A stretch of DNA of 64,000 bases from Roseiarcus sp963761435 (GTDB taxonomy: Bacteria; Pseudomonadota; Alphaproteobacteria; Rhizobiales; Beijerinckiaceae). The notes under the pieces are model-generated. The model saw only the letters and a list, made by a program, of their open reading frames with translations. It was not told where the DNA came from and searched no databases. Below are positions 53,307 to 62,478 of the stretch, piece after piece. Numbering within the stretch: position 1 is the first letter of the stretch; the number at the start of each line of letters is the position of its first letter. A program made the translations under genes and the position numbers. The stretch spans positions 248,001-312,000 of the forward strand of contig CAVXHJ010000010.1 of NCBI GenBank assembly GCA_963761435.1, read 5' to 3'.

Positions 53307-53360
53307 CGCGGGTCACGCCCGGCCACCCCTCTGGCGCCCCCGGGCGATTATGACAATCCG

Positions 53361-55139
53361 CTAACGCATCTCCTCCGGGGCGCTAACCCCCAAAATTGAC
53401 AGTGCGGAGGCCAAAACAAGGCCGACGCCCGCCACCAAGGACAGTCGCGAATATGATAATTTTCGCTCATTTTCATTAACGAACCGCAAATCGCGCGCAT
53501 CCTTTCCCCGGTTCCAGTGGGCGTGGAGCCTGGTCGCGAGCTCGTGAGCAAAGAACGCGACGCGATGCGGTTCGTGCGCCTCGGCGGCCTGCGACACAAG
53601 GCGCGGGTATTGCGCCAGGGTTCGCAGCAACTCCAGTTCTCCCGCATCAGTCAGAAGCGTCAGATCGGCATGGCTTAGCGCCTGAGGATCCAGATCGAAA
53701 TCGTCGAAGACGGCCTTCCCCTGTCTCAGAACGCTGCGCACGCGGGCGTGAGCATATTGCACATAGAAGACCGGATTATCCTGGCTCCGCTCGATAACCT
53801 TGGCCAAGTCGAAATCAAGCGGCGCGTCGTTCTTGCGCATCAGCATCATGAACCGGACCGCGTCCGCGCCAACCTCGTCCACGACCTCCCGAAGCGTGAC
53901 GAAATCGCCGGAGCGCTTCGACATCTTGACCGGCTCGCCGGCCCGCATGAGGCGCACGAGCTGGCAGAGGCGCACTTCGAGCTTGGCCTTTCCGCCAGAG
54001 AGCGCCGCGACCGCGGCCTGCATCCGTCTGACATAGCCGCCGTGGTCGGCGCCCCACACGTCGACCAGGATCCGATAACCGCGATCGATCTTGGTCTTGT
54101 GGTAGGCGATGTCGGCAGCGAAATAGGTATAGCCGCCGTCGGACTTGATCAGCGGCCGGTCGACATCGTCGCCAAAGTCGGTCGAGCGGAAGAGGGTCTG
54201 CTCCCGGTCCTCCCAATCGTCGCCGCCTCCGCCGCCTTTTGGCGGGGGCAGCCGCCCCTGGTAGACGAGACCGCGCTCGCGCAGCCAGTCGATCGCCTCG
54301 CGCACCCTGTCCGCGCCGCCATCGGCGCCGGTGAGCGCGCGCTCCGAGGCGAACACCTCATGGCCTATGTTGAGGGCGGCGAGATCGGCCCGGATCATCG
54401 CCATCATCGCGTCGATGGCGCGCTGGCGCGTTTTCGGCAGCCATACCGCCTCGGGCTGATCCATGAGCGACGCGCCGAACTCGCGCGCCATCTTCTCGCC
54501 GACCGGCTTCAGGTAGTCGCCGGGATAGAGGCCCTCCGGGATCGGGCCGATGTTCTCGCCGAGCGCTTCGCGGTAGCGCAGGAACGCCGAGCGCGCCAGG
54601 ACGTCCACCTGGCCGCCGGCGTCATTGACATAATATTCGCGCGTCGCCTCGCGGCCGGAAAAGATCAGGAGGCTCGCGAGCGCGTCGCCGAACACCGCGC
54701 CGCGCGCATGGCCGACATGCATCGGCCCGGTCGGGTTGGCGCTCACATATTCGACGTTGACCGGCCCCGTCGCGCTCGGCTCCCCGGCGCCGAACCGGCC
54801 GCCCTGTGTCAGGACCGCCCTCAGAACCTGATGATAGACTTCCGGCCGCAGGACGATGTTGATAAAGCCCGGCCCGGCGGCTTCGGCGCTAAGCACGTCC
54901 GGCTCTCGCGAAAGATCAGCTGCAAGGCCCGCCGCCAAGGCGCGGGGGTTAGAGCCGACCTGCTTCGCCTCGCGGGCGTAAACCATCGCCGCGTTGGTCG
55001 AGAGATCCCCGTGGGCGGCCTCACGCGGCGGCTCGACGACGAAGCGGGCAAGATCGAGGCCGAGGGGCAACTCGCCCGCCGCGATCCGCTTCTCGATCAG
55101 CCGGCCGACGCGCGAGTGGAAGTCGGCGAAAATGTTCAT
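53361..55139 (-). CDS. argS: Arginyl-tRNA synthetase
   Basis: A 592-residue class I synthetase. Order: N-terminal Add-1 domain (MNIFADFHSRVGRLIEKRIA), HIGH-type motif in ANPTGPMHVGHARGAVFGDA, EYYVNDAGGQV, WGADHGGYVRRMQAA, KMSKRSGDFVTL (KMSK motif) and the C-terminal DALR anticodon domain (LRTLAQYPRLVSQAAEAHEP). It charges tRNA-Arg. It follows dgt on the same strand after 47 bases. Confidence 0.96.
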   Translation of the reverse strand: MNIFADFHSRVGRLIEKRIAAGELPLGLDLARFVVEPPREAAHGDLSTNAAMVYAREAKQVGSNPRALAAGLAADLSREPDVLSAEAAGPGFINIVLRPEVYHQVLRAVLTQGGRFGAGEPSATGPVNVEYVSANPTGPMHVGHARGAVFGDALASLLIFSGREATREYYVNDAGGQVDVLARSAFLRYREALGENIGPIPEGLYPGDYLKPVGEKMAREFGASLMDQPEAVWLPKTRQRAIDAMMAMIRADLAALNIGHEVFASERALTGADGGADRVREAIDWLRERGLVYQGRLPPPKGGGGGDDWEDREQTLFRSTDFGDDVDRPLIKSDGGYTYFAADIAYHKTKIDRGYRILVDVWGADHGGYVRRMQAAVAALSGGKAKLEVRLCQLVRLMRAGEPVKMSKRSGDFVTLREVVDEVGADAVRFMMLMRKNDAPLDFDLAKVIERSQDNPVFYVQYAHARVRSVLRQGKAVFDDFDLDPQALSHADLTLLTDAGELELLRTLAQYPRLVSQAAEAHEPHRVAFFAHELATRLHAHWNRGKDARDLRFVNENERKLSYSRLSLVAGVGLVLASALSILGVSAPEEMR

Positions 55140-55186
55140 TGCTCTCCACGCCGTCGACGCCGCGGCCGCCTCAAGAGCGGGCGCCT

Positions 55187-56407
55187 CTATCGCAAGTCCG
55201 AAGCGTCGTCAAAAAGGCGCGCGTGCTCGGCGATCGCGAATTGGTCGGTCATCCCGGCAATATAGTCCGCGACCGCCCGCGACCGCTCGCCGTCGCCGGC
55301 CTTGGCGGCCCAATCGGGCGGCATGGCGGACGGGTCGCTCAGATAGGCCTTGAACAGACGCCGCACGATCGCGTCGGCGCGGTCGCGGACCTTGCGGACG
55401 TCCGGATGACGGTACATGCGGGCGAAAAGGAACGCCTTGAGGTCCCGGTCCGCGGCCTCGATCGCGGCCGAGTGGCCTACGAGGTTCCGGCCGGCGGCTT
55501 CGACCGCCTCGGGACTGCCGACTTCGGCGTCGGCGATCCGTCGGCCGCTCTCGCCGATCGCGTCCTCGATGAACCTCGTGATGACGCGCCGGGTGAGCTC
55601 ATGGACCACCCGCGCCTCCTCGAGTCTCGGGTAGCGCTCGTCGATCTCGCGGACAAGCTCGTCCACGAAGGGAACGGCGGCGCAGGCCTCGGCGATCGGA
55701 AAGAGGCCCGCGCGCAGGCCGTCGTCAATGTCGTGGGCGTCATACGCAATGTCGTCGGCGATCGCGGCCGCTTGCGCTTCGAGGCTGGCGTGGCGGCTGA
55801 GATCGAGCGGCTGCCGCTTGTCGTATTCAAGGATCAGGGCCGGAACGCCGCGCGCCCGGTATCGTTCGGCGGGCGCCCCGGTCGCGTCAAGCAGCGGTCC
55901 GTTGTGTTTCACCAGCCCCCCCAGAGTGGGCTGGGTCAGATTCAGGCCGTCGAAGGCGGCGTAGCGGCGCTCGAGTTCGGTGACGATGCGGAGCGCCTGG
56001 CTGTTGTGGTCGAAGCCGCCGTGTTCGGCCATGCAGGCGTCGAGCGCATCCTCGCCGGTATGTCCGAACGGCGTATGGCCGAGGTCGTGGCCCAGCGCGA
56101 CCGCTTCGGCAAGGTCGTCGTCCAGCCGCAAGGCGCGCGCGAGGGTGCGCGCGATCTGCGCCACCTCGATCGTGTGGGTGAGGCGCGTGCGGAAATGATC
56201 GCCCTCGTGCTGGACGAACACCTGCGTCTTGTGGGCGAGACGGCGGAAGGCGGTCGAGTGGACGATGCGGTCCCGGTCGCGTTGGAATTCGGTCCGCGTC
56301 GGCGACGGCGGCTCGTGGACGAGACGCCCAGGCTGGCGCGCCGCGTCGGCGGCATAGGGAGCGCGACCCAACCGTCCGGTTCCATCCCCCACTGGGTCCC
56401 TTGACAT
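55187..56407 (-). CDS. dgt: dGTPase-like dNTP triphosphohydrolase
   Basis: A 406-residue HD-domain enzyme. It shows RTEFQRDRDRIVHSTAFRRL, RLTHTIEVAQIARTLARAL (His ligand), VALGHDLGHTPFGHTGEDAL (HD) and AIADDIAYDAHDIDDGL (Asp ligand). It hydrolyses dNTPs to nucleoside and triphosphate. The ATG at 56407 was chosen because the upstream residues are not family-like. It is divergent from erpA with 89 bases between, a common pairing in Hyphomicrobiales. Confidence 0.92.
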   Translation of the reverse strand: MSRDPVGDGTGRLGRAPYAADAARQPGRLVHEPPSPTRTEFQRDRDRIVHSTAFRRLAHKTQVFVQHEGDHFRTRLTHTIEVAQIARTLARALRLDDDLAEAVALGHDLGHTPFGHTGEDALDACMAEHGGFDHNSQALRIVTELERRYAAFDGLNLTQPTLGGLVKHNGPLLDATGAPAERYRARGVPALILEYDKRQPLDLSRHASLEAQAAAIADDIAYDAHDIDDGLRAGLFPIAEACAAVPFVDELVREIDERYPRLEEARVVHELTRRVITRFIEDAIGESGRRIADAEVGSPEAVEAAGRNLVGHSAAIEAADRDLKAFLFARMYRHPDVRKVRDRADAIVRRLFKAYLSDPSAMPPDWAAKAGDGERSRAVADYIAGMTDQFAIAEHARLFDDASDLR

Positions 56408-56496
56408 TGCGCTCTTCACTGGTCGTCCATATCTTGAGTGCGGTCGAGTCTTGGCTTTGCCTGCTCGGCCGCGCAAGCGATTAGGGGCTATAGTCG

Positions 56497-56844
56497 ATGA
56501 ATGAAGCCGTTTCTCCCGCCCTCGAGGGCGTCTCGATCAGCGCCAGCGCGGCGCGGCGGCTGAACGCTATCCTCAAAGGCGAGACAGGCGCCGCGTTGCG
56601 CATCTCGGTCAAGGGCGGCGGCTGCTCGGGCTTCCAATATAGCTTCGACGTCGACCGGGTCCGCGCCGAGGATGACGTGGCGGTTACCCGCGACGGCGCG
56701 ACGGTGCTGGTCGATCCGGTGTCGCTCGAGCTTCTGAAGGGGGCCGAACTCGACTTCGTCGACGACTTGATGGGTCAGTCGTTCCGGGTCAAGAACCCGA
56801 ACGCCGTCGCCTCGTGCGGCTGCGGGGTTAGTTTCTCCGTCTAG
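56497..56844 (+). CDS. erpA: Iron-sulfur cluster insertion protein (ErpA/IscA type)
   Basis: A 115-residue A-type carrier. SISASAARRLNAIL is followed by LRISVKGGGCSGFQYSFDVD (first cluster Cys) and the C-terminal pair in NAVASCGCGVSFSV. It receives Fe-S clusters from the assembly scaffold and inserts them into apoproteins in the cytosol. It is divergent from dgt. Confidence 0.92.
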   Translation: MNEAVSPALEGVSISASAARRLNAILKGETGAALRISVKGGGCSGFQYSFDVDRVRAEDDVAVTRDGATVLVDPVSLELLKGAELDFVDDLMGQSFRVKNPNAVASCGCGVSFSV

Positions 56845-57044
56845 CGATCGGGGACGTTCCCGCATTATCTATATCGACAATGTGATTCGTCCCTGGAGCG
56901 GAGCTGGGGCGCGATCGGGCGCCTCCGCGCGGCCTCGGGATCACGCTCGACCGCGGCGGCCGTTGCCTGTACAGGGCGCCCCTGTTCGGGCACAACCGAC
57001 AAAGCCTTGTGCTCCAATGACGTCAGTGTTCCGGGAACTCTTGC

Positions 57045-58088
57045 ATGGCTCGCAACTCGGCGCTCGATGTCTCGGTCGGGATCATTGCGGCAGTTGTGAT
57101 CTCGGCCGCCGCCTACCAGGCGAGCGTGGTCTTCGCTCCCCTGGCGCTGGCGTTGTTCATCATCGCCATCGTATGGCCGCTGCAGAGCTGGCTCAAGGCC
57201 CGAATGCCAGGCCTCCTCGCGCTTGCGATCACCATGACGCTGACCGTCGCCGCCTGCCTCTTCTTTGCGTCGCTGGTCGTATGGGGCTTTGGCCGGGTCG
57301 GACGATCGCTTATCGCCGACTCGGCGCGCTATCAGGCTCTCTACGACAGCGCGATCGCCTGGCTCGAAGGGCACGGAGTCTCAGCCGCTGGGGTGTGGAG
57401 CGAGCATTTCAACGTTGGCTGGCTCCTTCGCTGGGCAAGCCAGGTGACCGGCCGCGTCAACACCACGCTCAGTTTCTGGCTCATCGCGCTGGTGTACGTG
57501 ATCCTGGGGCTGATGGAGGTCGAAGACCTTCGCGGACGGATTGAAACCTACGTCGGCAAGGAAAGAGCCGCGATCCTGCTGACAGCGACCGCCGCGACGG
57601 CTCAGAAGATCCGCAAATACATGGAGGTGAGGACGCTGATGAGCCTGGCGACGGGCGTTCTCGTCGGCGCGTTCGCCTGGATCGCCGGACTGCAATTCGC
57701 CCTCGAATGGGGTGTGATCGCGTTCGCGCTCAACTACATTCCGTTCATCGGCCCGTTTATCGCCACGCTGTTTCCGACCCTGTTGGCGATGGCCCAATTC
57801 GCCTCGTTGCAGGCGGTGATCGGCGTTTTCGTCTGCCTCAACATCATCCAGTTCGTCGTCGGGAGTTATATCGAGCCCCGCGTCTCCGGCGCGGTGCTCG
57901 CCATGTCGCCTTCGGTGGTGTTGTTCGCGGTCTTTTTCTGGACGTTCCTATGGGGTCTGTTCGGCGCCTTCATCGGCGTCCCGATTGCGCTTGCGATCCT
58001 CACCTTCTGCAGCTTCCATCCGTCCAGCCGATGGGTCGCCGACCTCCTCGGCGGTCCAGTCGATGCGAAGCCGTCCAAGATCAGTTAG
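57045..58088 (+). CDS. AI-2E family transporter
   Basis: A 347-residue membrane protein with about eight helices. Family marks are PLALALFIIAIVWPLQSWLK, KIRKYMEVRTLMSLATGVLV, WGVIAFALNYIPFIGPFIAT and FVVGSYIEPRVSG. Members include exporters and the Na+/H+ antiporter-like TqsA relatives; the substrate here is unknown. The 200-bp gap upstream (56845-57044) has no gene. Confidence 0.9.
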   Translation: MARNSALDVSVGIIAAVVISAAAYQASVVFAPLALALFIIAIVWPLQSWLKARMPGLLALAITMTLTVAACLFFASLVVWGFGRVGRSLIADSARYQALYDSAIAWLEGHGVSAAGVWSEHFNVGWLLRWASQVTGRVNTTLSFWLIALVYVILGLMEVEDLRGRIETYVGKERAAILLTATAATAQKIRKYMEVRTLMSLATGVLVGAFAWIAGLQFALEWGVIAFALNYIPFIGPFIATLFPTLLAMAQFASLQAVIGVFVCLNIIQFVVGSYIEPRVSGAVLAMSPSVVLFAVFFWTFLWGLFGAFIGVPIALAILTFCSFHPSSRWVADLLGGPVDAKPSKIS

Positions 58089-58103
58089 CCGAGCCCGGCG
58101 CGG

Positions 58104-61103
58104 CTACGCGTTCAGACGATTGTCCAGCCTTCGCGCCGAAAACGGGCGACTCAAGAAGTCCCGCAAGCGCGTCGCCGTGCGCGTAACCTTCACCCTCGCG
58201 CCGGAAGGCGCAGCGCCGAGCCCCGTCAACGAATGTCCCCGTTGCTCGAAGAGATCGAGGACGAGGTCGAATCTCCCTTCGCTCGGCGGCGCGACAACAA
58301 GCATCTCTCCCGCCCAGACGCCTCCCGGCGCGATTTCCGGCAATTGCGTGGCCTCGAGGAACCGAGACCCAAGAATTGCGCTGTCGCGGCTCCAAAATCC
58401 GCCGATGCGGAGATTGGCGCGTTCCCCGCCTATCGGGGCCTTGCCCACATTTTTCACGGAAACTTCGAGGCGCAAACCCGCTTCGGGCGGCGCACGCCTG
58501 GGGGCATTGCGGACGGCGAATTCGAAGGCGCAGTCCGCCAGCGGCGAAACCGTAGGCGGTCGATCGAGAGCCTGGGCAAATCGCTGCGTCAATTCGCCGG
58601 CAAGCGACACAGGGCTGTCGCGATAAATCTCGTGCTCTCCATCGATCAGGGCGCAGGAGAATTCCCCGAACATCCGCCGCCACGCGGGCTCGGGAGCGAT
58701 CCGAGCGAGTTCAGGACGGTAGTCGCTGTCGCGTCCGAAGACGAGGAGAACCGAGCCTGGGTAGGATACGGGTTCCGTGGTCCACTCGACCAAAGTGAGC
58801 AGAGGCACATGACGGCCCCGGCGCAGGAGATGCTGCGCCATCGGAATGACGACTTTGCCGGCCTGACAATGACCCAGGAGAAACAGCGGTCCGTCCGGAT
58901 GGGCCTGCTGAATGTCCTTCACATAGCGCAGCGCCAGGGCTTGGACCACGTCCTCGTCGTAGTCGTCGCTGACGTTGAAAATCGAACGAAACGCATAAAC
59001 CGGCTGCTGCGCACCGAGCGCCTTGGCCAGATAATCGAACTCGTAGCCTTCTTGAAGCACGCAAAAAAGCGGCGGCAGAGAACCATCCCGATTCGCGCCG
59101 AGCATCAGGCGGTCCTCGGAAACCCGCTCTCCGCTCCAGGCCTCGACATAGGACAATATCCCCCGGCCAATGACATGAGGCAGCGGCCAAAAACTCCGTT
59201 CTTGATCGCTTGCCGGCGACGCCGAAGCGATTCGCGTCAGGCGAAGAAGATTGTTGAACGTCGGAAGATTGAAAAACTCGCCAAGCGCCAGTTGGCGATT
59301 GAAGCGCTTTTCAACGCCCATCAACAGGGTCGACGCGCGCAGAGAGTTGCCGCCGCAATCGAAAAAGTTGTCGTCGTAGCCGAAGTCGTCGCCGAGATTC
59401 AAAGCTTCGCGCCAAAGAAAGGCCAACGTCGCCTCGTCGTCGCCGTCGGACGAAGCGGGCGCCGTTTCTCCCTTCCAGTTTTCGCCGGCCTTCCCCGCCC
59501 GCTCGGCCAGCGCCCTGCGGTCGACCTTGCCGGTAGCTGTCAGCGGCCATTCTCCGGATTGGACCGGCATGACGACCGCGGGCGCGAAGCCGTAGCGGCG
59601 GACGAGAGCGTGACGAACCCTGTCGGTCAAGCTGCTGCGGAGCGACTCGCCTTCCGAGAGCGCGATGGCGACGCCGAGCCCGTCCGTTGCGTCGGAGGAG
59701 TCACGAACGACGAACGACACGGTTTGCCGGCCGATGTTCGCGTCGCCTTGCAAGCAGGCGTCAATGTCGTCGAGCGAGAATTTTCGTCCTCCCACGACCA
59801 GGGTCTGTTTTGCGCGGCCACGAAACGAAAAGCCCCCGTCTTTGATCGCGCCCAGGTCTCCCGTTCTATACCACCCGTCGGCGGTCAAGCAGTCACGGCT
59901 GAGTTCCGGCTCTTTCCAATAGCCGGCGAACAGGGTCTGGGGCGCGAAGGCCTCGACATGGCCGGCCTCGCCTTCGCCGAGCGTCAAGCCGTCGTCGTCG
60001 ACTATCCGCAGCGAAACGCCCGCGGCCGGACCGCCCAGGATCGGCGCGCCGGCGTCATCCAGCGGACAAGCGGCGGGGTCCGCGCCGACCAGCAACGAGC
60101 TTGTCTCGGTCGATCCATAGCCGGCGCGCAGAACGCCCGGGGCTCCGTGCTGTGTCAGAAGTTCATCAAAGCGCGTGGCGACGAAGCGCGTGACCGTTTC
60201 GCCGCCGAGTCCGGCCATTTTGAGCGAGCCGAGATTGAAACGGCCCTCACCCTTCGGCGCGTCTTCCACCAGACGCGCCGCCATCGAATTGGTCATGTAG
60301 GCATGGGTGATCGCGAACCGCTCGATCGCCTCGAAGATCGCCAACGGGCGGGCCGTAAGGATGCGCGGATGCAATTGCGTCATACTTGCATACGTCGGGT
60401 ACAAAGCGCGCATCCCGCTGATGCCTTCGAACGGAAAGACGTTGAGGATATGGGAGCTCAACGATTTGAGCGAATAGTTCTGCGAGAAATTCCGATGCAG
60501 GACAGCCTGTCGGTCGAGCATTACGATCTTCACCGTCCCGGTCGAGCCTGAAGTCGGGAGCAAACAGACAATGTCCGGCTCCTCGCCGGGATCGAAGTCT
60601 TCGTCGCCTTCGCCGGAGAGCGACGACAGGCGGAGGATCGGCGCATCGCCCAGCAAGGACGCGAGCCGGTCCAGGTCGGGCGTGGGCCCATCGGCGATAA
60701 GCGCCGGACGCTCCAGGCGCGCCGCCAGGCTCTTGAGCTCTTCAGCCGTGGCGGCGTGGGTGACGCCGGTGAACGGTATCGGGGTCGCGCCGACGCGCAG
60801 CGACGCCCAGAATGACGGAACGAAATCGAGGAGGTCGCCGAGCAGCAATAGCGCCTGGCTCTCGGGACCGACTCCGAGGCTTCGCAATCGGCTGGCGATT
60901 TCGCCGGACCGCCTCCACATCTCGGCGAAAGTCTGCTCCCTCAGCGTCCCATCGGCTTGGAAGCTGCGAATCACCCCGTCCGGCGCCTCGGCGACTCGCC
61001 GGGCGACATTCCCTATGACTGTCGCCTCCGCGCCGTCCATGAGCGCGCGCGGCGGGCCATGAATGACCGCGCTAACGGTTTCTACGTCAAGCAGCAGCGT
61101 CAT
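58104..61103 (-). CDS. NRPS-like enzyme: adenylation - carrier - thioesterase - C-terminal beta domain
   Basis: A 999-residue multidomain protein. Residues 1-535 form an AMP-binding domain: LLPTSGSTGTVKIV (182-195), GYGSTET (328-334), YRTGDL (412-417) and GKVDRR (525-530). A carrier domain follows with FFDCGGNSL, phosphopantetheine Ser587. A thioesterase fold lies at about 675-850 with GHCQAG (744-749), Cys746 in the usual Ser position, and a probable catalytic His824. The last 140 residues are a beta-sandwich-like region (LRLEVSVKNVGKAPIGGERA). There is no condensation domain. It would activate one carboxylic acid and release or transfer it. Its start lies inside the upstream HExxH gene (17-base overlap), so they form one operon. 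Substrate unknown. Confidence 0.88.
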   Translation of the reverse strand: MTLLLDVETVSAVIHGPPRALMDGAEATVIGNVARRVAEAPDGVIRSFQADGTLREQTFAEMWRRSGEIASRLRSLGVGPESQALLLLGDLLDFVPSFWASLRVGATPIPFTGVTHAATAEELKSLAARLERPALIADGPTPDLDRLASLLGDAPILRLSSLSGEGDEDFDPGEEPDIVCLLPTSGSTGTVKIVMLDRQAVLHRNFSQNYSLKSLSSHILNVFPFEGISGMRALYPTYASMTQLHPRILTARPLAIFEAIERFAITHAYMTNSMAARLVEDAPKGEGRFNLGSLKMAGLGGETVTRFVATRFDELLTQHGAPGVLRAGYGSTETSSLLVGADPAACPLDDAGAPILGGPAAGVSLRIVDDDGLTLGEGEAGHVEAFAPQTLFAGYWKEPELSRDCLTADGWYRTGDLGAIKDGGFSFRGRAKQTLVVGGRKFSLDDIDACLQGDANIGRQTVSFVVRDSSDATDGLGVAIALSEGESLRSSLTDRVRHALVRRYGFAPAVVMPVQSGEWPLTATGKVDRRALAERAGKAGENWKGETAPASSDGDDEATLAFLWREALNLGDDFGYDDNFFDCGGNSLRASTLLMGVEKRFNRQLALGEFFNLPTFNNLLRLTRIASASPASDQERSFWPLPHVIGRGILSYVEAWSGERVSEDRLMLGANRDGSLPPLFCVLQEGYEFDYLAKALGAQQPVYAFRSIFNVSDDYDEDVVQALALRYVKDIQQAHPDGPLFLLGHCQAGKVVIPMAQHLLRRGRHVPLLTLVEWTTEPVSYPGSVLLVFGRDSDYRPELARIAPEPAWRRMFGEFSCALIDGEHEIYRDSPVSLAGELTQRFAQALDRPPTVSPLADCAFEFAVRNAPRRAPPEAGLRLEVSVKNVGKAPIGGERANLRIGGFWSRDSAILGSRFLEATQLPEIAPGGVWAGEMLVVAPPSEGRFDLVLDLFEQRGHSLTGLGAAPSGARVKVTRTATRLRDFLSRPFSARRLDNRLNA

Positions 61104-62070
61104 GGGACATATATTCGACGGACGAGCGCAATACCTTTTCCCCCAGCGAAGTTAGACTGGCCCGGTCGGCGATGAGCCGGGCCCCGTCGTCGAAGCGGCC
61201 GGCGAGCGCCACCATCTTCTTTTCAACCGCGCGCCGATCGAAACCCCTCAGGCCATCAGGAGGGCGCTCGAACAAACCACGGTATAGCAGATAAAGCCGT
61301 GCGCAAACGAAGGTCGCATGGAAGACGCCGTCCATCGGGCGCGGATCGGAACGCAGGGGCGAGGAGAAGCGCTCGGAATTCGGATTGCGGACGAGCGGCT
61401 CGTCGAGCGCATAGCCGAACAACAGCGTATGCGCGCCTTCGTGGACGATTTCGTCAAGGATCTCCAGCGGCGTTCGATGCTGTTCAACATTCAGCGTGAC
61501 CGCGCCCCAAAGGGTAAGCGAGGTCACGCCGCCGAACGACTGGGAAGGGTCGCAAGGCGCGGCGCCGATCACCTGGACGATCAGCGCGCGAATTTCAGCC
61601 GCGAGAGCCCCATCCGTCTGTTCCAGGAGGGTCAGGGCCTCCGCCACGCCTGCGGCGAAGGCCGGCAGGTCTGCGAGATCGGGGGGACCGATGATCTGCC
61701 CCTTCTCGCCCGCGTTCAAAAGCCGGACGAAGCGGGCGGCATCCTCGCCCAGCGCTTCGGCGGTGAGCGGCAAGACCTCGAGGAGCGGCGTACCGCGCGC
61801 CGCCGCCGCCATTCGCCGCCAAAGATGCGCCGCTTCCTCGTGGCGCTTCGCCTTCAAAGCGAACACGAGCTCAAAATAGCTGCCGAATACCGAAGGCGCT
61901 TGACGATGCGCCCGGATCTCGGAGAGCAACAGCCCTGTCTCTACATCCTCGATTGCGAGCATCGAGGCGGCGCGATCGAGGATATGTTCCAAACTTGACG
62001 CGAGCTTACGCCGCATCTTGCGGTCGAGATCAGCGACATCGACTTCACTTTGCGGGAGAAAAAGCCGCAT
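61087..62070 (-). CDS. HExxH-type putative peptide-modifying hydroxylase (TIGR04267-like)
   Basis: A 327-residue protein. The N-terminal two-thirds is helical. The signature region reads LDEIVHEGAHTLLFG (HExxH, residues 210-214), then LRSDPRPMDGVFHATFVCAR. The order HExxH then DPRP-x2-GVxH matches the 'HExxH motif-containing putative peptide modification protein' family, now regarded as 2-oxoglutarate/iron-dependent peptide beta-hydroxylases in RiPP pathways. The ATG at 62070 was chosen over a TTG at 62088. It is coupled to the NRPS-like gene downstream and diverges from a set of tiny genes that could encode its substrate. Confidence 0.78.
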   Translation of the reverse strand: MRLFLPQSEVDVADLDRKMRRKLASSLEHILDRAASMLAIEDVETGLLLSEIRAHRQAPSVFGSYFELVFALKAKRHEEAAHLWRRMAAAARGTPLLEVLPLTAEALGEDAARFVRLLNAGEKGQIIGPPDLADLPAFAAGVAEALTLLEQTDGALAAEIRALIVQVIGAAPCDPSQSFGGVTSLTLWGAVTLNVEQHRTPLEILDEIVHEGAHTLLFGYALDEPLVRNPNSERFSSPLRSDPRPMDGVFHATFVCARLYLLYRGLFERPPDGLRGFDRRAVEKKMVALAGRFDDGARLIADRASLTSLGEKVLRSSVEYMSHDAAA

Positions 62071-62393
62071 CGATGGCGCCAGCCCCAAAACAGCATATTC
62101 GAACCGAGCTTGCCCGGGGGCCTTCGCCGGCCCCTCCGCAGGTTCGTCTCAATTCCGTCACATGTCTTTACAATTCCGTTCGGTCAACATAAACAAATTT
62201 CTGGCAGAATCACAACTGACGACGTGTGGGCGTTGCCGGGCGGGGCTGGGCGAATATGGCGACCGCGAGGCAGGAAAAAGGCCGATAGACCGATTTAACG
62301 AGTTGGGAGGTCGCCCTGTCTGACCCGCGTATGCGAGCGTGTCGCGTAAAAGCGTAATTGCGTAGAACTTCCCATTTCCAGTGGAGAACCAAA
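62071..62393. other. Divergent promoter region between modifying-enzyme and peptide genes
   Basis: These 323 bases hold no gene. They are AT-richer than the flanks around 62160-62215, a likely site for divergent promoters driving the enzyme operon and the small peptide genes. No specific operator is recognised. Confidence 0.45.
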
Positions 62394-62477
62394 ATGGCAA
62401 AGGTCGAAGAAGGCGTTCCGATGATAAAAGTCGAGGAAGGACCGACCATGGTGCGGGTTGAGGAGGGGCCGGTTTAG
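62394..62477 (+). CDS. 27-residue peptide of three nonapeptide repeats (putative precursor)
   Basis: A complete frame from ATG to TAG encodes three consecutive 9-residue units of the form M-x-[KR]-V-E-E-G-x-x. GGAG lies 7 bases before the ATG. The upstream leader (TTCCCA...GTGGAGAA...CAAAATG) closely resembles that of the gene at 62701, and the opening residues (MAKVEEGVP against MAVEESVP) look related to that peptide's N-terminal region. These points argue that it is a real gene. It may be a precursor or leader peptide of the adjacent modification system. Confidence 0.6.
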   Translation: MAKVEEGVPMIKVEEGPTMVRVEEGPV

Positions 62478-62478
62478 A

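Noticed and set aside
58233..60551. Long open frame antisense to the NRPS-like gene (772 codons)
   Set aside because: The opposite strand encodes a full A-carrier-thioesterase protein with all motifs. The antisense product is Arg-rich and matches nothing; high-GC DNA commonly gives such shadows.
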